From Anabaena cylindrica PCC 7122 (GTDB lineage: Bacteria; Cyanobacteriota; Cyanobacteriia; Cyanobacteriales; Nostocaceae): 64,000 nucleotides of DNA. This document shows positions 47,791 to 56,903 of this stretch, one piece after another (position 1 is the first letter of the stretch; every line of letters starts with the position of its first letter). Both the position numbers and the translations under genes were made by a program. The DNA is taken from positions 4,950,001-5,014,000 of the forward strand of contig NC_019771.1 in the NCBI RefSeq assembly GCF_000317695.1, read 5' to 3'. Under the pieces are notes generated by a model that worked only from the letters and a program-made list of their open reading frames with translations, did no database searches and was not told where the DNA came from.

Positions 47791-48690
47791 ATGACTCAAA
47801 ATCAAATTTCAATTCCCAAAAATAAATTATGGCTGGCGGCAATTAAACCACCAATGTATAGTGTTGCTATTATGCCTATATGGGTGGGTTCTGCGGTAGC
47901 TTTTGCAGAAACTAAAGTTTTTAATGGAGTAATATTTGCGGTTTTTATGACTGCGGCAATTTTAATTTTGGCTTGGGAAAATATCAGTAATGATGTTTTT
48001 GATGCAGAAACAGGGATTGATCAAAATAAACATCACTCGCTGGTAAATTTGACTGGTGACAAGCAATTAATGTTTTGGTTAGGAAATTTGTGTTTGGGTT
48101 CGGGTTTGTTGGGGATAATTGCGATCGCACTCTTACAACAAGACCCGGCTGTAATTGCTATCATTCTGCTATGCTGTGCTTTGGGTTATATGTACCAAGG
48201 CCCTCCCTTTCGTCTAGGATACCAGGGTTTAGGTGAAATTCTCTGCTTTTTCGCCTTTGGCCCCCTGGGAATGACAGCAGCATACTACAGCCAAACTCAA
48301 ACTTGGTCTATCACCAATTTAGCAGCTTCCGTGATTGTCGGCATTGTCACCAGCTTAGTTCTATTTTGTTCACACTTTCACCAAGTTAAGGATGACATAG
48401 CCGCCGGAAAAAAATCTCCTATTGTACGCTTAGGCACAGAAACAGGTGCAAAAGTATTAGTTTGGTTCACTGCTAGTATTTATCCCTTTACTATGCTGTT
48501 TGTGATCTTGAATATTTTCCCTATTTGGACATTACTAAGTTTCTTAAGTTTACCCTACGCCTACAAATTATGTCGTCACGTCTTAGAAAATCACAACCAA
48601 CCTGATAAAGTCAATAATTGTAAATTTATCGCTGTTAAAGTTCATTTTCTAAGTTGCTTGTTTTTGGGTATAGGATTTGTAATTGGTTAA
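47791..48690 (+). CDS. menA: 1,4-dihydroxy-2-naphthoate prenyltransferase (phytyltransferase)
   Basis: A 299-residue UbiA-fold membrane enzyme that attaches the phytyl or polyprenyl tail to DHNA. The first Asp-rich motif is NISNDVFDAETG and the second is HFHQVKDDIAAGKKSP; both bind the diphosphate through magnesium. About eight hydrophobic helices are visible. Its TAA overlaps the menC ATG (TAATG), so the two are translationally coupled. Confidence 0.93.
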   Translation: MTQNQISIPKNKLWLAAIKPPMYSVAIMPIWVGSAVAFAETKVFNGVIFAVFMTAAILILAWENISNDVFDAETGIDQNKHHSLVNLTGDKQLMFWLGNLCLGSGLLGIIAIALLQQDPAVIAIILLCCALGYMYQGPPFRLGYQGLGEILCFFAFGPLGMTAAYYSQTQTWSITNLAASVIVGIVTSLVLFCSHFHQVKDDIAAGKKSPIVRLGTETGAKVLVWFTASIYPFTMLFVILNIFPIWTLLSFLSLPYAYKLCRHVLENHNQPDKVNNCKFIAVKVHFLSCLFLGIGFVIG

Positions 48691-49649
48691 TGAATTATCA
48701 ATTTTCTTTCCGTCCCATTCGTCAAAAATTCACTCGTCCTATAGTTACTAGTCATGGGATTTGGGAAATACGCGAAAGCATGATTATCCGTCTTATTGAT
48801 GTTAAAGGTACAGTTAGTTGGGGGGAAATTTCCCCTATTAGTTGGTTTGGTTCTGAAACCATAAAACAAGCTTTAGATTTTTGTAGCCAACTACCAACAG
48901 AAATTACACGAGAAATAATTTTTTCTATTCCCAATAACTTACCAGCTTGTCAATTTGGTTTTGAATCAGCACTAGAAAAATTAGAAAAAAATAATGAATT
49001 GACATCTATCGACAATCTCACCTATAGCGGCTTATTGCCAGCAGGAAAAGCAGCTTTAGATCAATGGCAAGGTTTATGGAAACAGGGATATAAAACATTT
49101 AAATGGAAAATTGGCGTTGATAAAATAGCTACAGAATTAAATGTTTTTAATTCACTAATTCAAAACTTACCCAATTCATTAAAACTGCGTTTGGATGCAA
49201 ATGGTGGACTCAGCTATGAAGAAGCTAAATTATGGTTAAAAACTTGCGAAAACCTGCAAACTAAAATTGAATTTATAGAACAACCATTACCTATAAATCA
49301 ATTTAGAGAAATGTTAGAATTAAGTAATTTATATTCTACTCAAATCGCTTTAGATGAATCCGTAGCTACCTTACAACAGTTAGAAGATTGTTATAAACAA
49401 AGTTGGCGAAGTATTTATGTGATTAAACCAGGTATAATTGGTTCACCATCACAGTTAAGAAAATTCTGCCAAGAATATGAAATTGATCTAGTTTTTTCAT
49501 CAGTCTTGGAAACTGAAATTGGTAGACAAGCTGCACTGCAATTAGCAGCAGAATTATCTAAAAATAATCGCGCAGTAGGTTTTGGAATCAACCACTTTTT
49601 TACACAACAACCAGAAAACTGGCTTCAAAGTCTGTGGAACAACCTTTAG
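48690..49649 (+). CDS. menC: o-Succinylbenzoate synthase
   Basis: A 319-residue enolase-superfamily enzyme that dehydrates SHCHC to o-succinylbenzoate. The start is the ATG overlapping the menA stop; an upstream in-frame TTG at 48654 is rejected. Catalytic and metal residues are visible: Lys in FKWKIGV, Asp in LRLDANGGLSYEEA, Glu in EFIEQPL, Asp in IALDES, and Lys in VIKPGIIGS. It ends inside the start of menE (16 bp overlap). Confidence 0.92.
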   Translation: MNYQFSFRPIRQKFTRPIVTSHGIWEIRESMIIRLIDVKGTVSWGEISPISWFGSETIKQALDFCSQLPTEITREIIFSIPNNLPACQFGFESALEKLEKNNELTSIDNLTYSGLLPAGKAALDQWQGLWKQGYKTFKWKIGVDKIATELNVFNSLIQNLPNSLKLRLDANGGLSYEEAKLWLKTCENLQTKIEFIEQPLPINQFREMLELSNLYSTQIALDESVATLQQLEDCYKQSWRSIYVIKPGIIGSPSQLRKFCQEYEIDLVFSSVLETEIGRQAALQLAAELSKNNRAVGFGINHFFTQQPENWLQSLWNNL

Positions 49650-51001
49650 AATATTTACAAAAAATCAAAAATCATGATTGGCTAATTGGTTATGATAGCC
49701 AAGATTTCCAGCAAATAGCAACAGAATTATATTCAGAATTAACTCAATTATCAACAAAGAGTACACCACCAAAAATTATTCTAGCTGAACGTGAACCAGT
49801 GCGATTTTTAGCCAGTTTTATTGCCGCTTGTGCAGCCAAATGTCCAGTTTTTCTGTGTAATCCTGACTGGGGAAAAAATGAATGGGAACAAGTTATTGAT
49901 TTAGTAAAACCGGATATAGTTTGGGGACTAGATAATATTAATTTACAACCACCAATTATCAATCACCAATCGCCAATCACCAATGCTATTATGATTCCTA
50001 CTGGTGGTTCATCAGGAAAGATTAAATTTGCTATTCATACCTGGGAAACATTAACAGCATCTGTACAAGGATTTACAGAATATTTTCAGTTAAAAACAGT
50101 TAATTCTTTTTGTGTATTACCACTATATCATGTTAGTGGTTTAATGCAATTTATGCGAAGTTTTACCACAGGTGGTAAATTGGTTATTACTCCATTTAAA
50201 GAAGTTGAATTTTCGCAAATACCGAATATTAACCCAGCAGAATTTTTTATATCATTAGTTCCTACTCAATTACAACGTCTGCTGCAAAATCCCCAATTAA
50301 CCCAGTGGCTAACTCAATATCATACAGTACTTTTAGGAGGTGCGCCAGCATGGGGTGAACTCTTAGAAAAAGCAAAGTTTCATCATATTAGATTAGCGCC
50401 TACCTATGGAATGACAGAAACAGCTTCTCAAATTGCCACACTTAAACCTGATGAATTTTTGAATGGTAAAACTAACAGTGGGAAAATTCTCCCCCATGCT
50501 AAAATAACAATTTCTAATCAAACAGGAAATATCAATATTCAAGCTAAATCTTTAGCTTTAGGTTACTATCCAGAACTTTGGAAAAATACAGATAATTTTG
50601 CAGTAGATGATATTGGTTTTTTAGATTCTCAAGGCTATTTACATATTATCGGACGTAGTAGCGATAAAATAATTACAGGTGGCGAAAACATTTACCCAGC
50701 AGAAATTGAATCAGCGATTAGAAAAACCAATATGGTTATTGATGTTTGTGTAATTGGTATACCTGATAAACATTGGGGACAAGTATTAACAGCTATTTAT
50801 ATTCCTAAAAACCCGAATACCTCTATTTTAGAAATTCAAACTCAACTCAAAAATCAACTTGGTAAATTCAAAATTCCTAAACATTGGATTTCCCTACCAA
50901 ACTTACCCAGAAATGGACAAGGAAAAATTAACTGTCAACAACTCCAAAAAATTGCCGAGGATTTTCTGGCAAATAATAATTTGGCTTTACCTAGTTTGTA
51001 G
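49634..51001 (+). CDS. menE: o-Succinylbenzoate-CoA ligase
   Basis: A 455-residue adenylate-forming enzyme starting at GTG 49634 within the end of menC. It activates o-succinylbenzoate with ATP and CoA. The phosphate loop is MIPTGGSSGKIKFA; other core motifs are LAPTYGMTETASQIA, DDIGFLDSQGYLHIIGRSSD and the hinge KIITGGENIYPAEIE, with the C-terminal catalytic Lys in NGQGKINCQ. It is the last gene of the menA-menC-menE operon. A small TAGCTTTTAAAGCTA palindrome follows at once, and the CRISPR array begins 35 bp after the stop. Confidence 0.93.
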   Translation: MEQPLEYLQKIKNHDWLIGYDSQDFQQIATELYSELTQLSTKSTPPKIILAEREPVRFLASFIAACAAKCPVFLCNPDWGKNEWEQVIDLVKPDIVWGLDNINLQPPIINHQSPITNAIMIPTGGSSGKIKFAIHTWETLTASVQGFTEYFQLKTVNSFCVLPLYHVSGLMQFMRSFTTGGKLVITPFKEVEFSQIPNINPAEFFISLVPTQLQRLLQNPQLTQWLTQYHTVLLGGAPAWGELLEKAKFHHIRLAPTYGMTETASQIATLKPDEFLNGKTNSGKILPHAKITISNQTGNINIQAKSLALGYYPELWKNTDNFAVDDIGFLDSQGYLHIIGRSSDKIITGGENIYPAEIESAIRKTNMVIDVCVIGIPDKHWGQVLTAIYIPKNPNTSILEIQTQLKNQLGKFKIPKHWISLPNLPRNGQGKINCQQLQKIAEDFLANNNLALPSL

Positions 51002-51035
51002 TATAGCTTTTAAAGCTAAAATGCTTGAGATTTCC

Positions 51036-53639
51036 GTTTCAATTCCTATTAGGGATTATTTGAAATTTCAACCCTTGATCAGTTTGAAAAGCTATTGCAT
51101 CACCTTCTGTTTCAATCCCTAATAGGGATTATTTGAAATTTCAACGAGCCTAGGAAGCTCCCTAGCGTTGCGCTGCTGCCGTTTCAATCCCTAATAGGGA
51201 TTATTTGAAATTTCAACTTTGTATGCAATTGGAATTACGTGGGACGCAGAGTTTCAATCCCTAATAGGGATTATTTGAAATTTCAACCACTACTCCAAGT
51301 GAAAAACGGTTGATAGAGGCAGCGAGTTTCAATCCCTAATAGGGATTATTTGAAATTTCAACCATTGTCCGACAGCATCATAGCTTTATTGAAAGCGTGA
51401 TTGTTTCAATCCCTAATAGGGATTATTTGAAATTTCAACTGAGACATGGTTTGTGAGAGAACTGGAATTAAATGTTTCAATCCCTAATAGGGATTATTTG
51501 AAATTTCAACATCAAAGAAGAAAACGGTAATGCAATCTTAATTGTCGTTTCAATCCCTAATAGGGATTATTTGAAATTTCAACTCATTAAAATTAGCTTG
51601 TCGTATTGACGATAACGACAACGTTTCAATCCCTAATAGGGATTATTTGAAATTTCAACGCTCTCTACTCTTACGCACTAGATAAGTCTCCAATGTTTCA
51701 ATCCCTAATAGGGATTATTTGAAATTTCAACAAAAGGTAGTTCGTTTGTATCAGTAAATCGTGATGTTTCAATCCCTAATAGGGATTATTTGAAATTTCA
51801 ACTATGGTATTAATCAATTATCGCTTGGGGAAAATCGGTTTCAATCCCTAATAGGGATTATTTGAAATTTCAACAATCTCTCAAAATCTGAACCATTAAT
51901 ATATTATTGTGTTTCAATCCCTAATAGGGATTATTTGAAATTTCAACCTGACCTTATCCCCACCAGTCAAGCTGAGGAAACGTTTCAATCCCTAATAGGG
52001 ATTATTTGAAATTTCAACGTTCGGTCTGTTACTGCTGCTGGAGTTGTTCTAACGTTTCAATCCCTAATAGGGATTATTTGAAATTTCAACTCATTACAGT
52101 TGGCGGTTTTCTGGGGTTTGTATTGTTTCAATCCCTAATAGGGATTATTTGAAATTTCAACAGTCCCTCGTCTGACAACTTATCTAAATTTTTCGTTTCA
52201 ATCCCTAATAGGGATTATTTGAAATTTCAACTTGGCTAAATCACCATCATCCACAGAGGCGATCGGTTTCAATCCCTAATAGGGATTATTTGAAATTTCA
52301 ACCAGACTTCTGGCTATTTATCAGTCTGATATCATTGTTTCAATCCCTAATAGGGATTATTTGAAATTTCAACATAGAAAATCAAATCATATATGATTGA
52401 TATTCCTTTATTGTTTCAATCCCTAATAGGGATTATTTGAAATTTCAACGTGGTAGGAATGGCCCCAAGAACCACACATTAAGTTTCAATCCCTAATAGG
52501 GATTATTTGAAATTTCAACAAGAAGATTTCGATAATGACGGGATTCCTGACTCTAGTGTTTCAATCCCTAATAGGGATTATTTGAAATTTCAACAGATTA
52601 CATCATAAAGCGTAGGTGTTATGTATTTGTGTTTCAATCCCTAATAGGGATTATTTGAAATTTCAACCTGTCCTTCAGAAGATACGGGAATACGTTAGGG
52701 AGTTTCAATCCCTAATAGGGATTATTTGAAATTTCAACTTGTCAAGTATGGCTTTGAATCCATTCTCTAATCTGGTTTCAATCCCTAATAGGGATTATTT
52801 GAAATTTCAACCTATACGTGCTGCAAGTGCTGTATGTGTAGTATCAGATACTGTTTCAATCCCTAATAGGGATTATTTGAAATTTCAACCTATCTAGATA
52901 AACTTATTCTATCTCTATGGGAGTTTACAAGTTTCAATCCCTAATAGGGATTATTTGAAATTTCAACTCGATATCCAAATGCACGAATAAGACCACCTAA
53001 CAGTTTCAATCCCTAATAGGGATTATTTGAAATTTCAACTTTTCTATGAGTTGCACGGTAAGCAGAACGACGAAGAGTTTCAATCCCTAATAGGGATTAT
53101 TTGAAATTTCAACTTATCATTTAAAGCTTTTTGAATTGGTGACAAGTCCGGGATGTTTCAATCCCTAATAGGGATTATTTGAAATTTCAACCCTGAGGAA
53201 GTACAGCTAGAGGAACGCGCAGAATATGGTTTCAATCCCTAATAGGGATTATTTGAAATTTCAACATCAAAATGCTTATTTGCCTCTACAATCTTTTGGC
53301 GTGGGTTTCAATCCCTAATAGGGATTATTTGAAATTTCAACATCAAGTTTACAGCTTGTACAACGGGGCTGCTTCTGGTTTCAATCCCTAATAGGGATTA
53401 TTTGAAATTTCAACAAAGCCTTTGTTTTTCAAAATCAGTATTAGAAAATTTATTTGTTTCAATCCCTAATAGGGATTATTTGAAATTTCAACTGGAAGTC
53501 TAGAAGGAAAAGTGAATATTTTAGAAAGGTTTCAATCCCTAATAGGGATTATTTGAAATTTCAACCTGATAGCTAATTCACTAGCACCATTAGCTATCTC
53601 AAGTTTCAATCCCTAATAGGGATTATTTGAAATTTCAAC
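51036..53639 (-). CRISPR. CRISPR array, 36 repeats and 35 spacers
   Basis: A 37 bp repeat, beginning GTTTCAATCC and ending GAAATTTCAAC on the plus strand, recurs 36 times at 70-78 bp intervals; spacers are about 33-41 bp. It contains two palindromes, AATCCC-TAATA-GGGATT and TTGAAATTTCAA. The leftmost copy (51036-51072) has two changes in the CCCTAAT part; the others looked identical. On the minus strand the repeat ends in ATTGAAAC, the usual 8-base 5' handle of type I-D and type III crRNAs. Handle, degenerate repeat at the left end and a promoter at the right end all indicate transcription from right to left, with newest spacers near 53639. No cas gene lies in the window. Confidence 0.98.
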
Positions 53640-53911
53640 AGTGGGAGGCTGAAAACCTATATATATGTAGTTTTCAAGGTGCGGTTGCGCGAATGGTCTT
53701 ATCATAGTCCATTTCAGAAATTCTGTCAAGGGTGAAAATAGCTGAAACCCTTGCTGTGTAAGGTGCGCGGATGCGTGAACCAAATAAAAGTATGGAAAAG
53801 CTTGCCTAGATGAGATTTCAGCCATTTTTTGCTGACTGAGATTTTTTACACCCACCCGCCCGCGCATGAGGCGAAGAAAACAGCAAGCGCCAAGGAAGTA
53901 AAAGGAGATGG
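53640..53911 (-). promoter_or_regulatory. CRISPR leader region
   Basis: This region lies between the array and the thioesterase gene. On the minus strand it carries a sigma70-type promoter about 60 bp before the first repeat. It also holds a GGTTTTCA/TGAAAACC-type inverted pair near 53650-53678 (GAAAACC...GGTTTTC spread around TATATATA on the minus strand), and an AGGGTTTCAGC segment near 53745. No gene is present; a frame crossing the array edge was rejected. Confidence 0.65.
53701..53729 (-). promoter_or_regulatory. Sigma70-type promoter driving the CRISPR array
   Basis: Minus strand: TTGACA (53724-53729) and TATGAT (53701-53706) are separated by exactly 17 bases. Transcription would start near 53694 and enter the first repeat at 53639 after a leader of about 55 bases. 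Confidence 0.65.
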
Positions 53912-54361
53912 TCAAATTATCTCTTCCCGTGACTTTCTTCTCTCTGCACCCTCTGCGTCTCTGCGGTTCGTTTCCAACCAAGAAATCATCTCATTTGGTA
54001 ATTCTTGCTTAATTCTACTACTTGCATGAATACAAACGTGCCTAGTAATTGCCTTAGCAACTATTACCTCATCTACCGTAATTTCATAGGTAATCTCAAA
54101 TTTGTCCATACCTATTTTTTGCGGTATTAAACTAATCATTAACTTATCACCGCAATACATTGGTCTCAAAAAATCTACATTTGCATGAACAATGGGAAAA
54201 GCGACAGCAGGATTAGTAAAAAAAGTTTTGATATTTATACCGCAGCTTCCTAGAGATTCTTCGTAAGCCTCATGACAGATACTTAAGGTATTAGCAAAAT
54301 ACACCACTCCTGCTGCATCAGTATCTTGAAATCTGATAGTTCTTTGATAGGTAAAAATCAT
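53912..54361 (-). CDS. 4HBT-fold thioesterase, probable 1,4-dihydroxy-2-naphthoyl-CoA hydrolase
   Basis: A 149-residue hot-dog-fold protein. Residues 7-30 (RTIRFQDTDAAGVVYFANTL) match 4-hydroxybenzoyl-CoA-type thioesterases, with the catalytic Asp at 15. The closeness to Slr0204-type DHNA-CoA thioesterases and to the men operon suggests it releases DHNA from CoA, the step before MenA. GAGGA precedes the ATG at 54361. The last 19 residues (TNRRDAEGAERRKSREEII) translate the dispersed CTCTGCGTCTCTGCGG repeat and are probably an acquired tail; the folded domain ends near residue 130. Confidence 0.82.
   Translation of the reverse strand: MIFTYQRTIRFQDTDAAGVVYFANTLSICHEAYEESLGSCGINIKTFFTNPAVAFPIVHANVDFLRPMYCGDKLMISLIPQKIGMDKFEITYEITVDEVIVAKAITRHVCIHASSRIKQELPNEMISWLETNRRDAEGAERRKSREEII
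53930..53972. repeat. CTCTGCG-type dispersed repeat inside the thioesterase 3' end
   Basis: CACCCTCTGCGTCTCTGCGG is the same family as 6245-6285 and, reversed, 29782-29825. Here it lies inside the coding frame. Confidence 0.55.
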
Positions 54362-54387
54362 TTAGTCAAAATTCCTCAATTAAAGAC

Positions 54388-54410
54388 AAAAAGCAGGTAT
54401 TTTACCTGCT
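54388..54410 (-). terminator. Rho-independent terminator after the HopA1 gene
   Basis: On the minus strand AGCAGGTA-AAA-TACCTGCT is a perfect 8 bp stem followed by a T run. It lies about 110 bp after the hopA1 stop and 27 bp before the thioesterase ATG, so it should separate the two units. Confidence 0.75.
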
Positions 54411-54517
54411 CTATAAACTCATTTTAATGCCCGAACAAATATTAACGTCAGTTGATAGTTAGGTAACAGAGAACAATTACCAGCCATAACTAGATAACTC
54501 GCAACTTACTGGAGTTA

Positions 54518-55609
54518 CTAACAATTTAAGGGGATATATATATCTTCAGAACTGGGGTTAAGATAAGGACGCTGGACATCAATTAAATGCTGGGCAAAAT
54601 GTTGATCAATTATCCGCATTCTTTCCTCAATGGCATTTTTACCCTTATCCCAGGCTTCTAATAAAGCATTGGCAACGATTTGACAACGATTCATGCCAAA
54701 GCTCTCTTGTGCGGCAAATTTTTGGCTTGGTTCTTCTGCTAAACTGAGTCCTGGGGCTAAAAACTTGGTAAATAAGGGAATTTCTGGCTGAAAATAACAT
54801 TGATGCTGTTTGTAAACAGGCTGAAGAATTTTATGAATGGCTGGATAATCTTGCCTTTGAAAGTGAAGTATACCAGCATCATAACGCCCATAAGCTGAGG
54901 GGTTATAAAGAACTTCAAAACTAAAAGGGATATTAGCGGTGTTTAATTGTTGGGTGAGGCTATCCATGAGTGCGATCGCACCTGATGGGGTAAAATTAAA
55001 ATAAATTCGCCCTACTTCCACATCAGTCTTTGGTGTATCCTGGCGTTCCTGTCCCAAATTACTAACTGCCACATAACAGCCGTTTTGCAAGCGATTTTTA
55101 GGCATCCAAATAGCTATTAATTCACCTGGCTTGACTGACTTTTTACTAGATTGAAGATAGCATTCTGGCTCAACATACAAGGTCAAACCATTTTTAGTTA
55201 CTGCCATACTACCATCAGGTTCTAGTCGCAAAACTTCCCAATTAGGATCATAATGACCATGACCATGATTGTTTTCGTGCAGTTGCTCGTAAAAGTCCCA
55301 ATCAATTCCGAGGCTAGAGCTTGGCTCTAAAGTTTTTTGTGGTGAGTAGTTTTCATGATCACTATTTACTGCTAAAACAGTTTGGAGTGAACCATTATAA
55401 TAAATACCATGCAAAAAATTCCGTAGTAGTAGAGACAGGTATTTATGTTGTAAATCTTGTGAATTTTGTTGAAATCTATTTGCTACTGTAGCTGGTAGAG
55501 CAAAAGGTTGATAATGAGGATGTTGAATACAAAAATTTGGCTCAATTTGGATATTGGTGGCAATATCAAATAAAGAATTCAAGATTTGATTGGTAGAATT
55601 ATCTAACAT
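54518..55609 (-). CDS. HopA1-family protein (RiPP tailoring type)
   Basis: A 363-residue protein with features of the HopA1 effector family: GIDWDFYEQLHENNHGHGHY near the first third, TLYVEP, then VGRIYFNFTPSGAIALMDSL, YGRYDAGILHF, and the C-terminal ESFGMNRCQIVANALLEAWD. In class V lanthipeptide clusters (SprH3) and thioamitide clusters (TvaD), a HopA1-type protein works with a phosphotransferase homolog to make dehydrated Ser/Thr. Here that phosphotransferase lies 55 bp upstream on the same strand. There is no signal peptide. A terminator follows. A small unproven frame downstream reads MAGNCSLLPNYQLTLIFVRA; it lacks a ribosome site and a clear leader. Confidence 0.8.
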   Translation of the reverse strand: MLDNSTNQILNSLFDIATNIQIEPNFCIQHPHYQPFALPATVANRFQQNSQDLQHKYLSLLLRNFLHGIYYNGSLQTVLAVNSDHENYSPQKTLEPSSSLGIDWDFYEQLHENNHGHGHYDPNWEVLRLEPDGSMAVTKNGLTLYVEPECYLQSSKKSVKPGELIAIWMPKNRLQNGCYVAVSNLGQERQDTPKTDVEVGRIYFNFTPSGAIALMDSLTQQLNTANIPFSFEVLYNPSAYGRYDAGILHFQRQDYPAIHKILQPVYKQHQCYFQPEIPLFTKFLAPGLSLAEEPSQKFAAQESFGMNRCQIVANALLEAWDKGKNAIEERMRIIDQHFAQHLIDVQRPYLNPSSEDIYIPLNC

Positions 55610-55664
55610 TAATAAATTTGCACCTCCATATTTAAAATACTAAACTAAAATACTAGCCAAAATA

Positions 55665-56903
55665 CTAACAACCTCGTAGGCGAGTTTTCTCGTAATAAAT
55701 CCGTAGTAGTTGCTTTTCTTTCTCAGGTTTAGCTATGTTGTTTAATCCGCTTACAGACTGAAGAATCTCTGTTTCTGAACTTCCAAAAATAGTTAACATA
55801 GCTTGCTCAGGCATAGTTAAAAGACTTTTGGCTACTTCGAGCATACAAAGGTGAGTATTATCAAAGTATTTATGGCACAAAATTATGTTTTGAATTTGAT
55901 GAGTTAGTGCCAAACCAGTAAACTGAATGACGCGGATTACAAAGTCTCGACGGTACTCCAAAATCATGGGAAAAGCATGGAGATAAGCACGGAGTAAAGC
56001 TGAGATTGAAGGTTGAATAACCTCCAGTGGTATCATTGCTAAATTGAGAGATTCTTCTAATTCTAAACTGGGGTCTACTACCAAACTTGAAAGCCAAATG
56101 TTGACATAGCTGGCTAATAAAGTTCCCAAATCAAAAGCGGGATCTCCCCAAGCACAAGCTTCCCAATCAATGAATTTTATTAAGCAATTATCTAGTTGTT
56201 GCCAACGGGAATGAATCAAAATATTGTTTAACTGTAAATCATTGTGAGTTAAGCAACAAGGTTTCCATTCATAGGACAAATCCGCAATTGCTGATTCTAA
56301 ACTTTCGTAGCGCTGATAGAGAGTGTGAAATTTGAGTGCTTCAGTGGGAATATTGCCAAAAACATCTTGATTAATTGAACCTATTCCTTGAGCAGGGTTG
56401 TAAAAGTTATAGCGAAACTGTCCTTGAGGAGCAGTATCCATGAAATCACGATATTCTCGCCGTTGGCAAGTGGAACTGTGTAAACTCGCTAATGTATTAC
56501 CAATGGCGGTGGCAATTTCTGTGGTAAAAGTACTGTTATTTTTGTAAAATTTACCCAGTTCCATATATTCACTTAGGTAACTACGGACAAGGATAGAATT
56601 ATCTTCATCAAAATGTAGCAATGATGATGATATTGCCGCAATATTGCCAAGGACTGGAAACTGCTGAAGTAGTTGGTGAAACAACCATTCATTAAAAAAA
56701 TCATGGGGACTGCTACCACAATTCTGGCGATTTTCTTGTTTAACCAGTAATTTACGATCATCTACTAGACTCACCAGTAAATTCCGATTATTTCTGCCGC
56801 TTTCTGGTAACTCAGATTCATATAATATGCCATCTCCTGAGCTACACAGACCTGCATTTTGCAGGTACTGGATAACATTTTGAGAAGACAGTGATAATAT
56901 CAT
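55665..56903 (-). CDS. Aminoglycoside/choline-kinase-like phosphotransferase paired with HopA1
   Basis: A 412-residue kinase-fold protein. ATP-binding Lys55 is in KLLVKQE. The catalytic loop CLTHNDLQLNNIL has His220, Asp222 and Asn226, and the metal Asp246 is in IKFIDWEACAWGDPAFDLG, so all core residues are present. It is the likely first gene of an operon with the HopA1 gene, matching the TvaC/TvaD and SprPT/SprH3 pairs in which the kinase phosphorylates Ser/Thr of a precursor peptide before elimination. No LanC-like cyclase, decarboxylase, protease or transporter is next to it. An alternative is phosphorylation of a small molecule. Confidence 0.8.
   Translation of the reverse strand: MILSLSSQNVIQYLQNAGLCSSGDGILYESELPESGRNNRNLLVSLVDDRKLLVKQENRQNCGSSPHDFFNEWLFHQLLQQFPVLGNIAAISSSLLHFDEDNSILVRSYLSEYMELGKFYKNNSTFTTEIATAIGNTLASLHSSTCQRREYRDFMDTAPQGQFRYNFYNPAQGIGSINQDVFGNIPTEALKFHTLYQRYESLESAIADLSYEWKPCCLTHNDLQLNNILIHSRWQQLDNCLIKFIDWEACAWGDPAFDLGTLLASYVNIWLSSLVVDPSLELEESLNLAMIPLEVIQPSISALLRAYLHAFPMILEYRRDFVIRVIQFTGLALTHQIQNIILCHKYFDNTHLCMLEVAKSLLTMPEQAMLTIFGSSETEILQSVSGLNNIAKPEKEKQLLRIYYEKTRLRGC

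Noticed and set aside
51002..51020. TAGCTTTTAAAGCTA palindrome as menE terminator
   Set aside because: Short, AT-rich stem without a T run; not strong enough to call.
53613..53981. 122-codon minus-strand frame
   Set aside because: Spans the last CRISPR repeat, the leader and the thioesterase end; the promoter and array explain this DNA better.
54411..54517. 22-codon minus-strand frame (MAGNCSLLPN...) as a precursor peptide after hopA1
   Set aside because: No ribosome site, no leader/core division and few Ser/Thr/Cys; kept only as a remark.
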